From Rhizobiaceae bacterium (GTDB lineage Bacteria; Pseudomonadota; Alphaproteobacteria; Rhizobiales; Rhizobiaceae): a stretch of DNA of 5,631 nt. The notes below the pieces were generated by a model. It saw nothing but the letters and a program-made list of their open reading frames with translations, was not told the origin of the DNA and did no database searches. Both the position numbers and the translations under genes were made by a program. This document shows, piece after piece, positions 1 through 5,631 of this stretch (position 1 is its first letter; each line of letters begins with the position of its first letter). The stretch covers positions 1 through 5,631 of the forward strand of contig SCRB01000539.1 in the NCBI GenBank assembly GCA_004299545.1. The letters are read 5' to 3'.

Positions 1-65
1 CCCTTGCGGCCGGGGCATCTTGTGCTGCATAGGGATTTGTATCTCGAAGCCGCACGAGCCCGATC

Positions 66-1592
66 ATGCAAAACACGCTCCCGAATACGCTTTACGACGC
101 CCTTTTCCTTCGGCATGAGGCAAGCGACAGGCCCTTCCTGATCCTGAAGGACGGGCGGGAAATCAGCTATCGCGCTTTTCTCGCCCTTGCGGCGCGGATG
201 GCCAACGCGATCGCGGCCAGAGGCCTCAAAACCGGCGACCGCGTCGCCGTGCAGGTGAAGAAATCGCCGGAGGCGCTAGCGCTCTATGCCGCCTGCGTAA
301 AGGCGGGCCTTGTCTTCCTGCCGCTCAACACCGCCTATACCGCGCCGGAAGTCGAATATTTCGTCACCGATGCCGAGGCGCGCCTCCTTGTCTGCGATGA
401 GGGCAATCGACCGACGCTCGAACCGGTGGCGGAGACCGCCGACGCAACGATCATGACGTTGAACGCCGACGGAGGCGGCAGCCTGATGGAACTGGCCGCC
501 GCCATGCCGTCAAAAAGCGAGGCGGCGGCCCGCGGGGCGGACGATCTCGCCGCCTTCCTCTATACATCCGGGACCACGGGCAGGTCGAAGGGAGCGATGC
601 TCACGCAGGACAATCTGCTGTCGAACGCCGAAGCGCTGGTCGATTGCTGGCGCTTCACCGACAAGGACGTGTTGCTGCACGCGCTGCCTATCTTCCACAC
701 GCACGGGCTTTTCGTCGCCACGAATGTCATCCTGCTCGCCGGCGGTTCGATGATCTTCCTGCTGGGCGTCGTCATGGACGACCTCGTTGCCGGTTTGCCC
801 CGTGCCACCACCATGATGGGCGTGCCGACCTATTATACGCGTCTTCTTGCCGATCCGCGGCTGACGCGCGCGCTCGTCGATCATATGCGGCTTTTCGTTT
901 CCGGCAGTGCGCCGCTTCTGGCGGAAACGCATCGCGAGTTCGAAGAACGGACAGGTCACCGCATCCTCGAACGCTATGGCATGACCGAGACCGGCATGAA
1001 CACCTCCAACCCCTGTGACGGCGAACGGCGCGCCGGAACGGTGGGCTTTCCGCTACCAGGCGTGGAATTGCGCATCGCGGATGCGGAAAGCGGAGAAATC
1101 GTGCCGCAGGGGGGTGTGGGCATTATCGAGGTGAAAGGCCGCAACGTCTTCAAGGGCTACTGGAAGATGCCGGAGAAGACGAAAGCCGAGTTCCGCCCGG
1201 ACGGGTTCTTCATCTCCGGCGATGTGGCGACCATGGATGCGGAGGGCTATGTCGCGATCGTCGGGCGTGCCAAGGATCTCATCATCTCAGGCGGCTACAA
1301 CATCTATCCGAAGGAGATCGAACTTCTCATCGACAAATTGCCAGGCGTGGTCGAATCGGCTGTTTTCGGCGTCAGGCATCCGGATTTCGGCGAAGGCGTC
1401 GTCGCCGCCGTCGTCGCGAAACCCGGTGCAGCGCCTTCCGAAGGCGAAGTGATTGCCGCACTTTCCGGCAAGCTTGCCCGCTTCAAGCAGCCGAAGCGGG
1501 TCTTCGTCATCGACGAACTGCCGCGCAACACGATGGGCAAGGTGCAGAAGAACGTTCTGAGAGAGCGTAACAAGGATGTTTTTGCCGGCTGA
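66..1592 (+). CDS. matB: Malonyl-CoA synthetase (MatB), ANL superfamily adenylate-forming enzyme
   Basis: This 508-residue enzyme is predicted to activate malonate (possibly also methylmalonate) with ATP and CoA, through a malonyl-AMP intermediate, to malonyl-CoA in the cytoplasm. Visible ANL motifs in order are: the phosphate-binding loop YTSGTTGRSKGA (166-177), HALPIFHTHGL (205-215), SGSAPLLAET (279-288), the adenine/Mg motif YGMTET (304-309), the hinge-region SGD (384-386), GRAKDLIISGGYNIYP (400-415), and the C-terminal GKVQK, where Lys492 is the expected adenylation lysine. Length and motif wording match rhizobial MatB (about 504 residues, recalled). ATG 66 is the first possible start, because the frame upstream is closed by TAG at 30-32. 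The ribosome binding site is poor (only GAG at 56-58). No malonyl-CoA decarboxylase (matA) or transporter (matC) is visible, although matA could lie just upstream. One oddity is the segment at residues 231-240, which lacks the Lys-Phe-Asp usually seen there. The family call is firm; the substrate is inferred from similarity. Confidence 0.93.
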   Translation: MQNTLPNTLYDALFLRHEASDRPFLILKDGREISYRAFLALAARMANAIAARGLKTGDRVAVQVKKSPEALALYAACVKAGLVFLPLNTAYTAPEVEYFVTDAEARLLVCDEGNRPTLEPVAETADATIMTLNADGGGSLMELAAAMPSKSEAAARGADDLAAFLYTSGTTGRSKGAMLTQDNLLSNAEALVDCWRFTDKDVLLHALPIFHTHGLFVATNVILLAGGSMIFLLGVVMDDLVAGLPRATTMMGVPTYYTRLLADPRLTRALVDHMRLFVSGSAPLLAETHREFEERTGHRILERYGMTETGMNTSNPCDGERRAGTVGFPLPGVELRIADAESGEIVPQGGVGIIEVKGRNVFKGYWKMPEKTKAEFRPDGFFISGDVATMDAEGYVAIVGRAKDLIISGGYNIYPKEIELLIDKLPGVVESAVFGVRHPDFGEGVVAAVVAKPGAAPSEGEVIAALSGKLARFKQPKRVFVIDELPRNTMGKVQKNVLRERNKDVFAG

Positions 1593-1607
1593 CGAACCTG
1601 CGGGCTT

Positions 1608-1904
1608 CTATCTTTTGAGGACATCGGCCCATTCGGGATGGCGGCGGAATTGCGCCGCCGCGAAAGGGCAGAGTGGAATGATCGTTTTCCCCTCCGCCCG
1701 CGCATCGGCGACGGCCCGTTCCACCAGCCTGAGACCGATCCCCTGCCCGCGAAAGGCATCCGGGACTTCCGTGTGATTGATGATGATCTGGTGCTCGCCG
1801 GCCTTGCTGAACGTCATTTCCGCCTCCTGGCCGTCGGCACGATAGACATACCGGCCCTTGGAACCGGTATCTTCCCGCTCGACCGTCACTTCGTCTCCAG
1901 CCAT
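1608..1904 (-). CDS. Small GNAT-family N-acetyltransferase (COG2388/YjdJ-like)
   Basis: This is a 98-residue single-domain protein with a minimal GNAT fold. It should bind acetyl-CoA through the motif-A loop RGQGIG (residues 52-57), followed by the helix GLRLVERAVADARAEG. The C-terminal segment PLCPFAAAQFRRHPEW (77-92) contains the conserved Cys79 and the F..HPE(W/Y) pattern typical of the COG2388 family (bacterial YjdJ, animal NATD1). The substrate is unknown for most members. I chose ATG 1904 over the in-frame GTG at 1919 because a strong AAGGA lies six bases before the ATG, while the GTG would sit upstream of this site and has none of its own. It ends with TAG, tail-to-tail with matB across 15 bp and with no visible terminator between them. 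It is transcribed divergently from the exporter gene. The family is clear; the physiological role is not. Confidence 0.9.
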   Translation of the reverse strand: MAGDEVTVEREDTGSKGRYVYRADGQEAEMTFSKAGEHQIIINHTEVPDAFRGQGIGLRLVERAVADARAEGKTIIPLCPFAAAQFRRHPEWADVLKR

Positions 1905-1906
1905 GT

Positions 1907-1915
1907 CCCTTCCTT
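1907..1915 (-). promoter_or_regulatory. Ribosome binding site that sets the acetyltransferase start
   Basis: On the minus strand the sequence reads AAGGAAGGG, then AC, then ATG at 1904. The AAGGA core is six bases from the ATG, close to ideal. It lies inside the longer GTG-initiated reading frame (GTG at 1919), which argues that the shorter 98-residue protein is the real product. Confidence 0.75.
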
Positions 1916-2006
1916 TCACGCTTGAACGGGGCTATCGCGGCGAAGGCCGCAGCAGCGTCTCGCCACTGACGTAGGATGTCGTGCTTTCTCTGGCAATACG
2001 ACCGGT

Positions 2007-2041
2007 CTTGCGGTACGCAAGCTCCTCGCAAACAAGAGCTT
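2007..2041 (+). promoter_or_regulatory. Two overlapping stem-loops in the exporter leader, candidate translational switch or operator
   Basis: Hairpin 1 is CTTGCG (2007-2012), loop GTA, CGCAAG (2016-2021): a perfect 6 bp stem. Hairpin 2 is AAGCTC (2019-2024), an 11-base loop, GAGCTT (2036-2041): also a perfect 6 bp stem, and it covers most of the presumed AAGAG ribosome binding site (2034-2038). The two stems share bases 2019-2021, so they cannot both form fully. Hairpin 1 would leave the ribosome site open and hairpin 2 would hide it. Alternatively, the first inverted repeat may be a protein operator in DNA. Short stems like these can occur by chance, so this is a hypothesis. Confidence 0.35.
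2034..2038 (+). promoter_or_regulatory. Ribosome binding site of the exporter
   Basis: AAGAG lies six bases before ATG 2045. It is a modest match, but it supports this start over the in-frame ATG at 1976, which would add 23 polar, cysteine-containing residues not seen at the N-terminus of this family. Confidence 0.6.
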
Positions 2042-2044
2042 CCA

Positions 2045-2686
2045 ATGACCTTCGTTCCCGATTTCGCCACGCTTGTCCAGTTCGCGATCGCGACTTTCAT
2101 CATCGCTATCACGCCAGGCCCCGATATGACGCTGTTCGTCGGCCGTGCGCTTTCGGAAGGGCGGACCGCCGGCTTTGCCTGTATGGCGGGCGCCATGACG
2201 GGCTGCATCATCCATACGTCGCTCGTCGCGCTCGGCCTCTCCGCGCTCATCATCGCCTCACCCGTCGCCTTCACGGCGCTCAAGATCGGTGGCGCCGGCT
2301 ATCTCGTCTGGCTCGCTTTCCATGCGATCCGTCATGGTTCGGCATTCAAGCCCATGCAAAAGGCCGGTCCGAATCACACTTTTTTCCGCAATTGGGCGAC
2401 GGGGATCGGCATCAACCTGCTCAACCCGAAGATCATCCTGTTCTTCATGACGTTCCTGCCGCAATTCGTCTCCGCGCACGATCCCCATGCGCCCGGCAAG
2501 CTCTTCTTTCTCGGCCTTTCCTTCATCCCGCTCTCCTTGCCGCTGACGATACCCATGGTGGTCGCGGCCGACCGCTTCGCCGGGCTGATGAAGAAGAGCC
2601 CGCGCGTGACTCGGATCGTGGATTATCTCTTTGCAGGCGTCTTTTCCGCCTTCGCGCTCAAGATCCTGAGCGCGCATTCGCGATAG
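2045..2686 (+). CDS. LysE/RhtB-family amino-acid or metabolite exporter
   Basis: This 213-residue integral inner-membrane protein belongs to the LysE/RhtB translocator family, whose members export amino acids such as lysine, threonine or homoserine lactone-like compounds. The length is normal (about 205-215). The family signature is plain: a first hydrophobic helix (about 7-23) running into TPGPDM (23-28), GAGYLVWLAFHAIR (83-96) at the end of the third helix, and NLLNPKIILFFMTFLPQF (124-141). Further hydrophobic stretches at about 42-71, 152-173 and 192-208 give roughly six membrane segments. Start ATG 2045 places the protein directly at the first helix and has AAGAG upstream; an earlier ATG at 1976 is less likely. 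No adjacent LysG- or Lrp-type regulator is seen. The substrate cannot be read from the sequence. The leader contains alternative hairpins that might control translation. Confidence 0.92.
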   Translation: MTFVPDFATLVQFAIATFIIAITPGPDMTLFVGRALSEGRTAGFACMAGAMTGCIIHTSLVALGLSALIIASPVAFTALKIGGAGYLVWLAFHAIRHGSAFKPMQKAGPNHTFFRNWATGIGINLLNPKIILFFMTFLPQFVSAHDPHAPGKLFFLGLSFIPLSLPLTIPMVVAADRFAGLMKKSPRVTRIVDYLFAGVFSAFALKILSAHSR

Positions 2687-2719
2687 CCAAGGTTCTAGGC
2701 CCGGCAAGGCGCGTGCGTC

Positions 2720-2745
2720 GCGGTAGCCCTGTGCCGCCGCTTTTT
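2720..2745 (+). terminator. Weak Rho-independent terminator candidate after the exporter
   Basis: GCGGTA (2720-2725) can pair with TGCCGC (2732-2737), including one G-U pair, around a 6-base loop. After CGC comes a run of five T (2741-2745). An alternative pairing of GCGG (2720-2723) with CCGC (2737-2740) abuts the T run directly. It lies 33 bp beyond the exporter stop, a sensible place, but the stem is short and the T run is brief. Confidence 0.4.
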
Positions 2746-2844
2746 GGTTAACAGGGTCCACGGAATTTCCAGCCGGGTTTTACCATATCCAAAAGTGCAG
2801 CTTTCCCGCCTTGCAGCCCCCATGTTATCCTCACTTCTTCTTCG

Positions 2845-2850
2845 GATAAT
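2845..2850 (+). promoter_or_regulatory. Possible -10 element for the large exoprotein gene
   Basis: GATAAT resembles a sigma-70 type -10 hexamer and lies 50 bp before the start codon in an otherwise GC-rich stretch. No good -35 is found 16-18 bases upstream (TTGCAG at 2811-2816 is too far), so the assignment is tentative. Confidence 0.22.
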
Positions 2851-2884
2851 TCTGTCTCCACCGATTTCGTTGTGTCACGGCCCC

Positions 2885-2891
2885 AAAGGAG
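2885..2891 (+). promoter_or_regulatory. Ribosome binding site of the large exoprotein gene
   Basis: AAAGGAG is a strong match to the 16S anti-Shine-Dalgarno sequence and stands nine bases before ATG 2901. No other in-frame start codon exists between this ATG and the upstream stop TAA at 2847-2849, so the start is well supported. ATG 2910 is the only nearby alternative and would be 18 bases from the site. Confidence 0.8.
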
Positions 2892-2900
2892 TCTGCAGCG

Positions 2901-5631
2901 ATGACGGGCATGAATCCGATTGTGGTCGAGAACCAGAAAACGGGAAACCCGCAAAGCGAGTGGGATCTCGACGGACCCTCCGCCAGCAATATCGACGGGT
3001 TCGCGACAAGCATCAGCGTCGACCAGGGCCAGACGGTATCCTTCAAGATCAATACCGATTCCGCCAATTACAGGATCGATATCTACCGTCTCGGCTATTA
3101 TTCGGGATTGGGCGCCCGGAGGGTGGCGACGCTTCAGCAGAACGTCGCCTCCGTCCAGCCTTCGCCAGGCGGGAACGCCTCGATCGGCCTCTATGACGCC
3201 AGCAACTGGTCGGTCACGACCACATGGGCGGTGCCGGCGGACGCGGTTTCCGGGGTCTATATCGCCAAGCTGGTGCGGCAGGACGGCACCGCGGGCGCCA
3301 GCCATATCCCCTTCATCGTTCGCGGCGACGGCGCCGCGCGTGATATCGTCTTCCAGACCTCCGACACCACCTGGCATGCCTATAATGGCTGGGGCGGCGC
3401 CAATCTCTACGGCGGAAACGCGACCGCCAGCCCGGACGGCCGCGCCTACAAGGTCAGCTACAATCGGCCGTTCGTGACGCGGGATGGCATCGGCACCTTT
3501 GCCGGTCCGCAGGATTTCCTGTTCAGCGCGGAATATGCGGCGATCCGCTGGCTCGAACGCAATGGTTACGATGTCGCCTATATCGCCGGGGTCGACACAG
3601 GTCCCGGCAGCGCGCAGCTGACCGACTACAAGGTCTTTATGTCCGTCGGCCATGACGAATACTGGTCGGGGGACCAGCGCGCCCATGTGGAAGCGGCGCG
3701 GGATGCGGGTGTCCACCTGATCTTCATCAGCGGAAACGAGGTCTATTGGAAAACGCGCTGGGAAGCGGACGCCGCCGGAGCGCCGAACAGGACATTGGTT
3801 ACTTATAAGGAGACGCACGCCGTCGCCAAGATCGATCCCTCCAGCCAATGGACGGGGACGTGGCGCGATCCGAGCTTCAGTCCGCCCTCTGATGGCGGGC
3901 GGCCCGAAAATGCGCTGACGGGCACGATATTCCAGGTCGATTCCTTCCGGGCGGACACGATCACCATTCCCTACGGCCCCTCCCGGCTCAGGCCCTGGCG
4001 CAACACCGCCGTCGCCGCAATCCAGTCAGGGCAGACGGCATCGCTGGCCGCGGGTACGCTCGGATATGAATGGGATGAATCGCCCGATAACGGCTTTCGG
4101 CCAGCGAGCCTGATCAACCTGTCGCAAACCACGATCGCCGTGGACACCTATCTCATTGACTATGGCAATACGGTGAGGTCTGCGACCGCTACCCACAAGC
4201 TTGCCCTCTATCGCGCGCCGAGCGGTGCTCTCGTCTTCGGCGCGGGTACCGTATTCTGGTCGTTCGGCCTCGATACCCTGCATGATTATGCCAATGACGG
4301 GCCCGTCGTGCCAACGCCGGAGGATCCCAACGTCCAGCAATTCATGGTCAATCTCTTCGCCGATATGGGCGTCCAGCCGCAGACGCTGCAAAGCAATCTT
4401 GTGGCGGCCTCGTCGCCGACGGACCTGACGCCTCCGACGACGATCATTTCCTTGCCGGCGGCGGGCGCGAACCTCGTCCAGCAGCAGCAAGTGACCGTGA
4501 GTGGAACGGCCGCGGACGCAGCGGGACTCGTCGCACTCGTCGAGGTGTCCACCGATGGCGGCACAAGCTGGCACCCGGCGACCGGCACCACGAGCTGGTC
4601 CTTTGTCTGGCAGCCCCTGCTTCCCGGGAATTATACCATCCTCGCCCGAGCGGTCGATGACAGCATGAATGTCGAGACGGTCGGACCGGGCGTCGCCGTC
4701 ACCGTCACGCCCGCGGCGACGGTCGGGCTGTTCACGGCGCGCGACGTGCCCTTCACGTTCTCCAGCGATGATTCGAACGCCACCGAACTTGGACTTCGCT
4801 TCCAGGCGACGACCGGCGGCACGGTCAGCGCGATCCGGTTCTACAAGAACCCTGACAATGTCGGCGCCCATGCCGGCCATCTCTGGAGCGCGGCGGGAAG
4901 CCTTCTGGGCACCGCGACCTTCAGCGGCGAAACCGCAAGCGGTTGGCAGCAGGCCAGCCTGACGCCCGTGACGTTGACGGCCGGTCAAAGCTACGTCGTG
5001 TCCTATTCCACCAATGGCTTTTACTCGGCTGACAGCAATTACCTCTACAGCCAGCGCAGTATAGGGTCGCTCGTGGCTCCATCGGGGCCAAGTGTGGGTA
5101 ACGGTGTGTTTACCTATGGGGCATCGGGCACGTTTCCGACCAGTGCGTTCCTCAATACCAATTACTGGGTCGACGTCGTGTTCAACAGGGCTGGCGGAGC
5201 GGGGAATCTGCCGCCTTCCGCGCAGGACATCGGCGGGTACGAGACCAACCAGAACACGGCGCTTGCGATACCCGCATCGGCCCTGGTGGCCGGCGGCACC
5301 GATCCCAACGGCTACACGCTATCGGTCAGCGGCGTGAGCAATCCGACGCACGGCACCGTCAGCTACGATGCCGGCATGCTCACGGCGACCTTCACACCCA
5401 CGGCGGATTATGTCGGCGGCGCCAGCTTCGTCTATTCCCTGACCAACGGTCATGGCGGTTCGGCGTCGGCCAATGTCGAGCTGAACGTTATTCCGAGCGG
5501 CCAGACCACAGTGAGCCTGTTCTCCCGCTCCGACACGCCCACAGTCGTGACAGAGAACGATAATTTGGCGGTGGAGCTGGGCGTGCAGTTCCAATCCTCG
5601 GTCGACGGGATGGTGAACGGCGTTCTCTTCT
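2901..5631 (+). CDS. Large exoprotein: N,N-dimethylformamidase beta-like domain fused to Ig-like, DUF4082 and cadherin-like modules (3' partial)
   Basis: An uninterrupted frame of 910 codons runs off the right edge, so the C-terminus is missing. Residues about 5-500 resemble the large (beta) subunit of N,N-dimethylformamidase. Recognisable blocks are IYRLGYYSG (61-69), TWHAYNGWGG (157-166), YNRPF (187-191), WLERNGYDVAYI (217-228), GHDEYWS (250-256), SGNEVYWKTRW (277-287), RPENALTG (334-341) and LGYEWDE (387-393). Then come an Ig-like domain (about 511-602, with VEVSTDGGTSW), a DUF4082 domain (about 607-762), a Big_9/cadherin-like domain (about 771-864, with TDPNGYTLSV and the TFTPTADYVG pattern) and the start of a second DUF4082 domain (869 onward). 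The N-terminus is polar and has no Sec or Tat signal. Surface or secreted location via a type I system is inferred from the adhesion-like modules, not seen. Enzymatic activity and substrate are unproven. It probably has its own promoter, 214 bp beyond the exporter. Confidence 0.88.
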   Translation, partial: MTGMNPIVVENQKTGNPQSEWDLDGPSASNIDGFATSISVDQGQTVSFKINTDSANYRIDIYRLGYYSGLGARRVATLQQNVASVQPSPGGNASIGLYDASNWSVTTTWAVPADAVSGVYIAKLVRQDGTAGASHIPFIVRGDGAARDIVFQTSDTTWHAYNGWGGANLYGGNATASPDGRAYKVSYNRPFVTRDGIGTFAGPQDFLFSAEYAAIRWLERNGYDVAYIAGVDTGPGSAQLTDYKVFMSVGHDEYWSGDQRAHVEAARDAGVHLIFISGNEVYWKTRWEADAAGAPNRTLVTYKETHAVAKIDPSSQWTGTWRDPSFSPPSDGGRPENALTGTIFQVDSFRADTITIPYGPSRLRPWRNTAVAAIQSGQTASLAAGTLGYEWDESPDNGFRPASLINLSQTTIAVDTYLIDYGNTVRSATATHKLALYRAPSGALVFGAGTVFWSFGLDTLHDYANDGPVVPTPEDPNVQQFMVNLFADMGVQPQTLQSNLVAASSPTDLTPPTTIISLPAAGANLVQQQQVTVSGTAADAAGLVALVEVSTDGGTSWHPATGTTSWSFVWQPLLPGNYTILARAVDDSMNVETVGPGVAVTVTPAATVGLFTARDVPFTFSSDDSNATELGLRFQATTGGTVSAIRFYKNPDNVGAHAGHLWSAAGSLLGTATFSGETASGWQQASLTPVTLTAGQSYVVSYSTNGFYSADSNYLYSQRSIGSLVAPSGPSVGNGVFTYGASGTFPTSAFLNTNYWVDVVFNRAGGAGNLPPSAQDIGGYETNQNTALAIPASALVAGGTDPNGYTLSVSGVSNPTHGTVSYDAGMLTATFTPTADYVGGASFVYSLTNGHGGSASANVELNVIPSGQTTVSLFSRSDTPTVVTENDNLAVELGVQFQSSVDGMVNGVLF
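4719..5186 (+). repeat. DUF4082 domain, copy 1 (coding repeat unit)
   Basis: This part of the large exoprotein (residues about 607-762) opens with TVGLFTARDVPFTFSSDD and continues with ELGLRFQATTGG, IRFYKNPDNVGAHAGHLWS and GWQQASLTPVTLTAGQSYVVSY, ending at NTNYWVDVVF. This is the usual DUF4082 pattern: a beta-rich module found in extracellular proteins and often repeated. Its function is unknown. Confidence 0.75.
5211..5492 (+). other. Tandem cadherin-like (Big_9 / VCBS-type) domain within the exoprotein
   Basis: Residues about 771-864 show the pattern PPSAQDIGGYETNQNTALAI, then TDPNGYTLSV, NPTHGTVSY, TFTPTADYVGGASFVYSL and NGHGGSASANVELNVI. Such modules form beta-sandwiches, commonly bind calcium at the DP(N/D)G turn, and occur as spacers in large adhesins. 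Here the usual DG.GG near the end is NGHGG, so one acidic ligand is replaced. Confidence 0.7.
5505..5631 (+). repeat. DUF4082 domain, copy 2 (cut by the window edge)
   Basis: Residues 869-910 restart the pattern of copy 1: TVSLFSRSDTP aligns with TVGLFTARDVP, and VELGVQFQSS aligns with TELGLRFQAT, at the same spacing. The DNA has diverged strongly between copies, so this is an old domain duplication and not a recent one. Confidence 0.65.

Larger units (their letters stand above)
1905..2044. promoter_or_regulatory. Divergent intergenic region between acetyltransferase and exporter
   Basis: These 140 bp separate two divergently transcribed genes and must hold both promoters. I could not identify convincing -35/-10 pairs. 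On the minus strand, TTGCCA (1996-1991) followed 17 bases later by TACGTC is a weak candidate for the acetyltransferase. The exporter promoter is not recognisable. The right part carries the stem-loops described at 2007-2041. Confidence 0.55.

Noticed and set aside
1..65. Possible end of an upstream gene such as matA
   Set aside because: One plus frame ends at TAG 30-32 (about nine codons visible), but this is too short to identify any protein. No convincing promoter or strong ribosome site is seen either.
510..959. Open frames on the minus strand and in a shifted plus frame inside matB
   Set aside because: matB is continuous with all its motifs in place; these frames are byproducts of GC-rich codon use.
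1937..1950. GCGGC-GAAG-GCCGC hairpin between the acetyltransferase and the exporter
   Set aside because: A 5 bp GC stem is expected by chance in DNA of this composition, has no T run, and does not touch a translation signal.
1976..2044. Upstream extension of the exporter by 23 residues from ATG 1976
   Set aside because: The added residues are polar, not conserved in the family as I know it, and would run through the hairpin region; ATG 2045 has a ribosome site and the typical N-terminus.
1507..2283. Open frame of 258 codons on the minus strand spanning the end of matB, the acetyltransferase and the exporter
   Set aside because: It overlaps three well-supported genes in another frame and crosses the intergenic region; the translation is low-complexity and unlike any family.
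2811..2830. TTGCAG (2811-2816) and TTATCC (2825-2830) as a promoter pair
   Set aside because: Only eight bases separate them, far too few for a sigma-70 type promoter.
2748..3848. Long open frame of 366 codons on the minus strand
   Set aside because: It lies opposite the exoprotein gene, whose plus frame shows clear family motifs. The translation is rich in Arg, Gly and Asp with no recognisable domain, as expected for the antisense of GC-rich coding DNA.
4026..4988. Open frame of 320 codons on the minus strand
   Set aside because: It is a shadow of the exoprotein gene: Arg/Gly-rich composition, no motif, and no ribosome site noted. The plus strand encodes Ig-like and DUF4082 domains here.

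Overview
This window looks like chromosomal or megaplasmid DNA from a GC-rich alphaproteobacterium, most likely in the Rhizobiales (Rhizobium, Sinorhizobium, Agrobacterium and relatives). The reasons are the strong C/G bias at third codon positions and a first gene that closely resembles, from memory, the malonyl-CoA synthetase MatB of Rhizobium leguminosarum. The genus cannot be fixed from the sequence alone. No tRNA, rRNA, CRISPR array, insertion sequence or integrase was seen.

Layout from left to right: (1) 66-1592 (+), matB, a complete malonyl-CoA synthetase. (2) 1608-1904 (-), a minimal GNAT-fold acetyltransferase of the COG2388/YjdJ type, tail-to-tail with matB and only 15 bp away. (3) 1905-2044, a 140 bp divergent intergenic region. 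It holds both genes' translation signals and two overlapping, mutually exclusive stem-loops just before the next start codon. (4) 2045-2686 (+), a LysE/RhtB-family amino-acid or metabolite exporter. (5) 2687-2900, a 214 bp spacer with a weak terminator-like hairpin and a good ribosome binding site for the last gene. (6) 2901 to the right edge (+), a very large open frame of at least 910 codons with no stop in the window.

The last gene is the most interesting item. Its first ~500 residues resemble the large (beta) subunit of N,N-dimethylformamidase. They are followed by an Ig-like domain, a DUF4082 domain, a tandem cadherin-like (Big_9) domain and the start of a second DUF4082 domain. It has no N-terminal signal peptide, so secretion by a type I system with a C-terminal signal is a reasonable guess. 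The C-terminus lies outside the window. The long open frames on the opposite strand and in other frames are shadows of this gene and of matB.

The genes do not form one obvious pathway. matB (malonate activation), the acetyltransferase and the exporter are separate transcription units by orientation and spacing, and the large exoprotein probably has its own promoter. The only functional link I could argue for is weak: a GNAT acetyltransferase next to an acyl-CoA synthetase, a class of enzyme that can be regulated by lysine acetylation.
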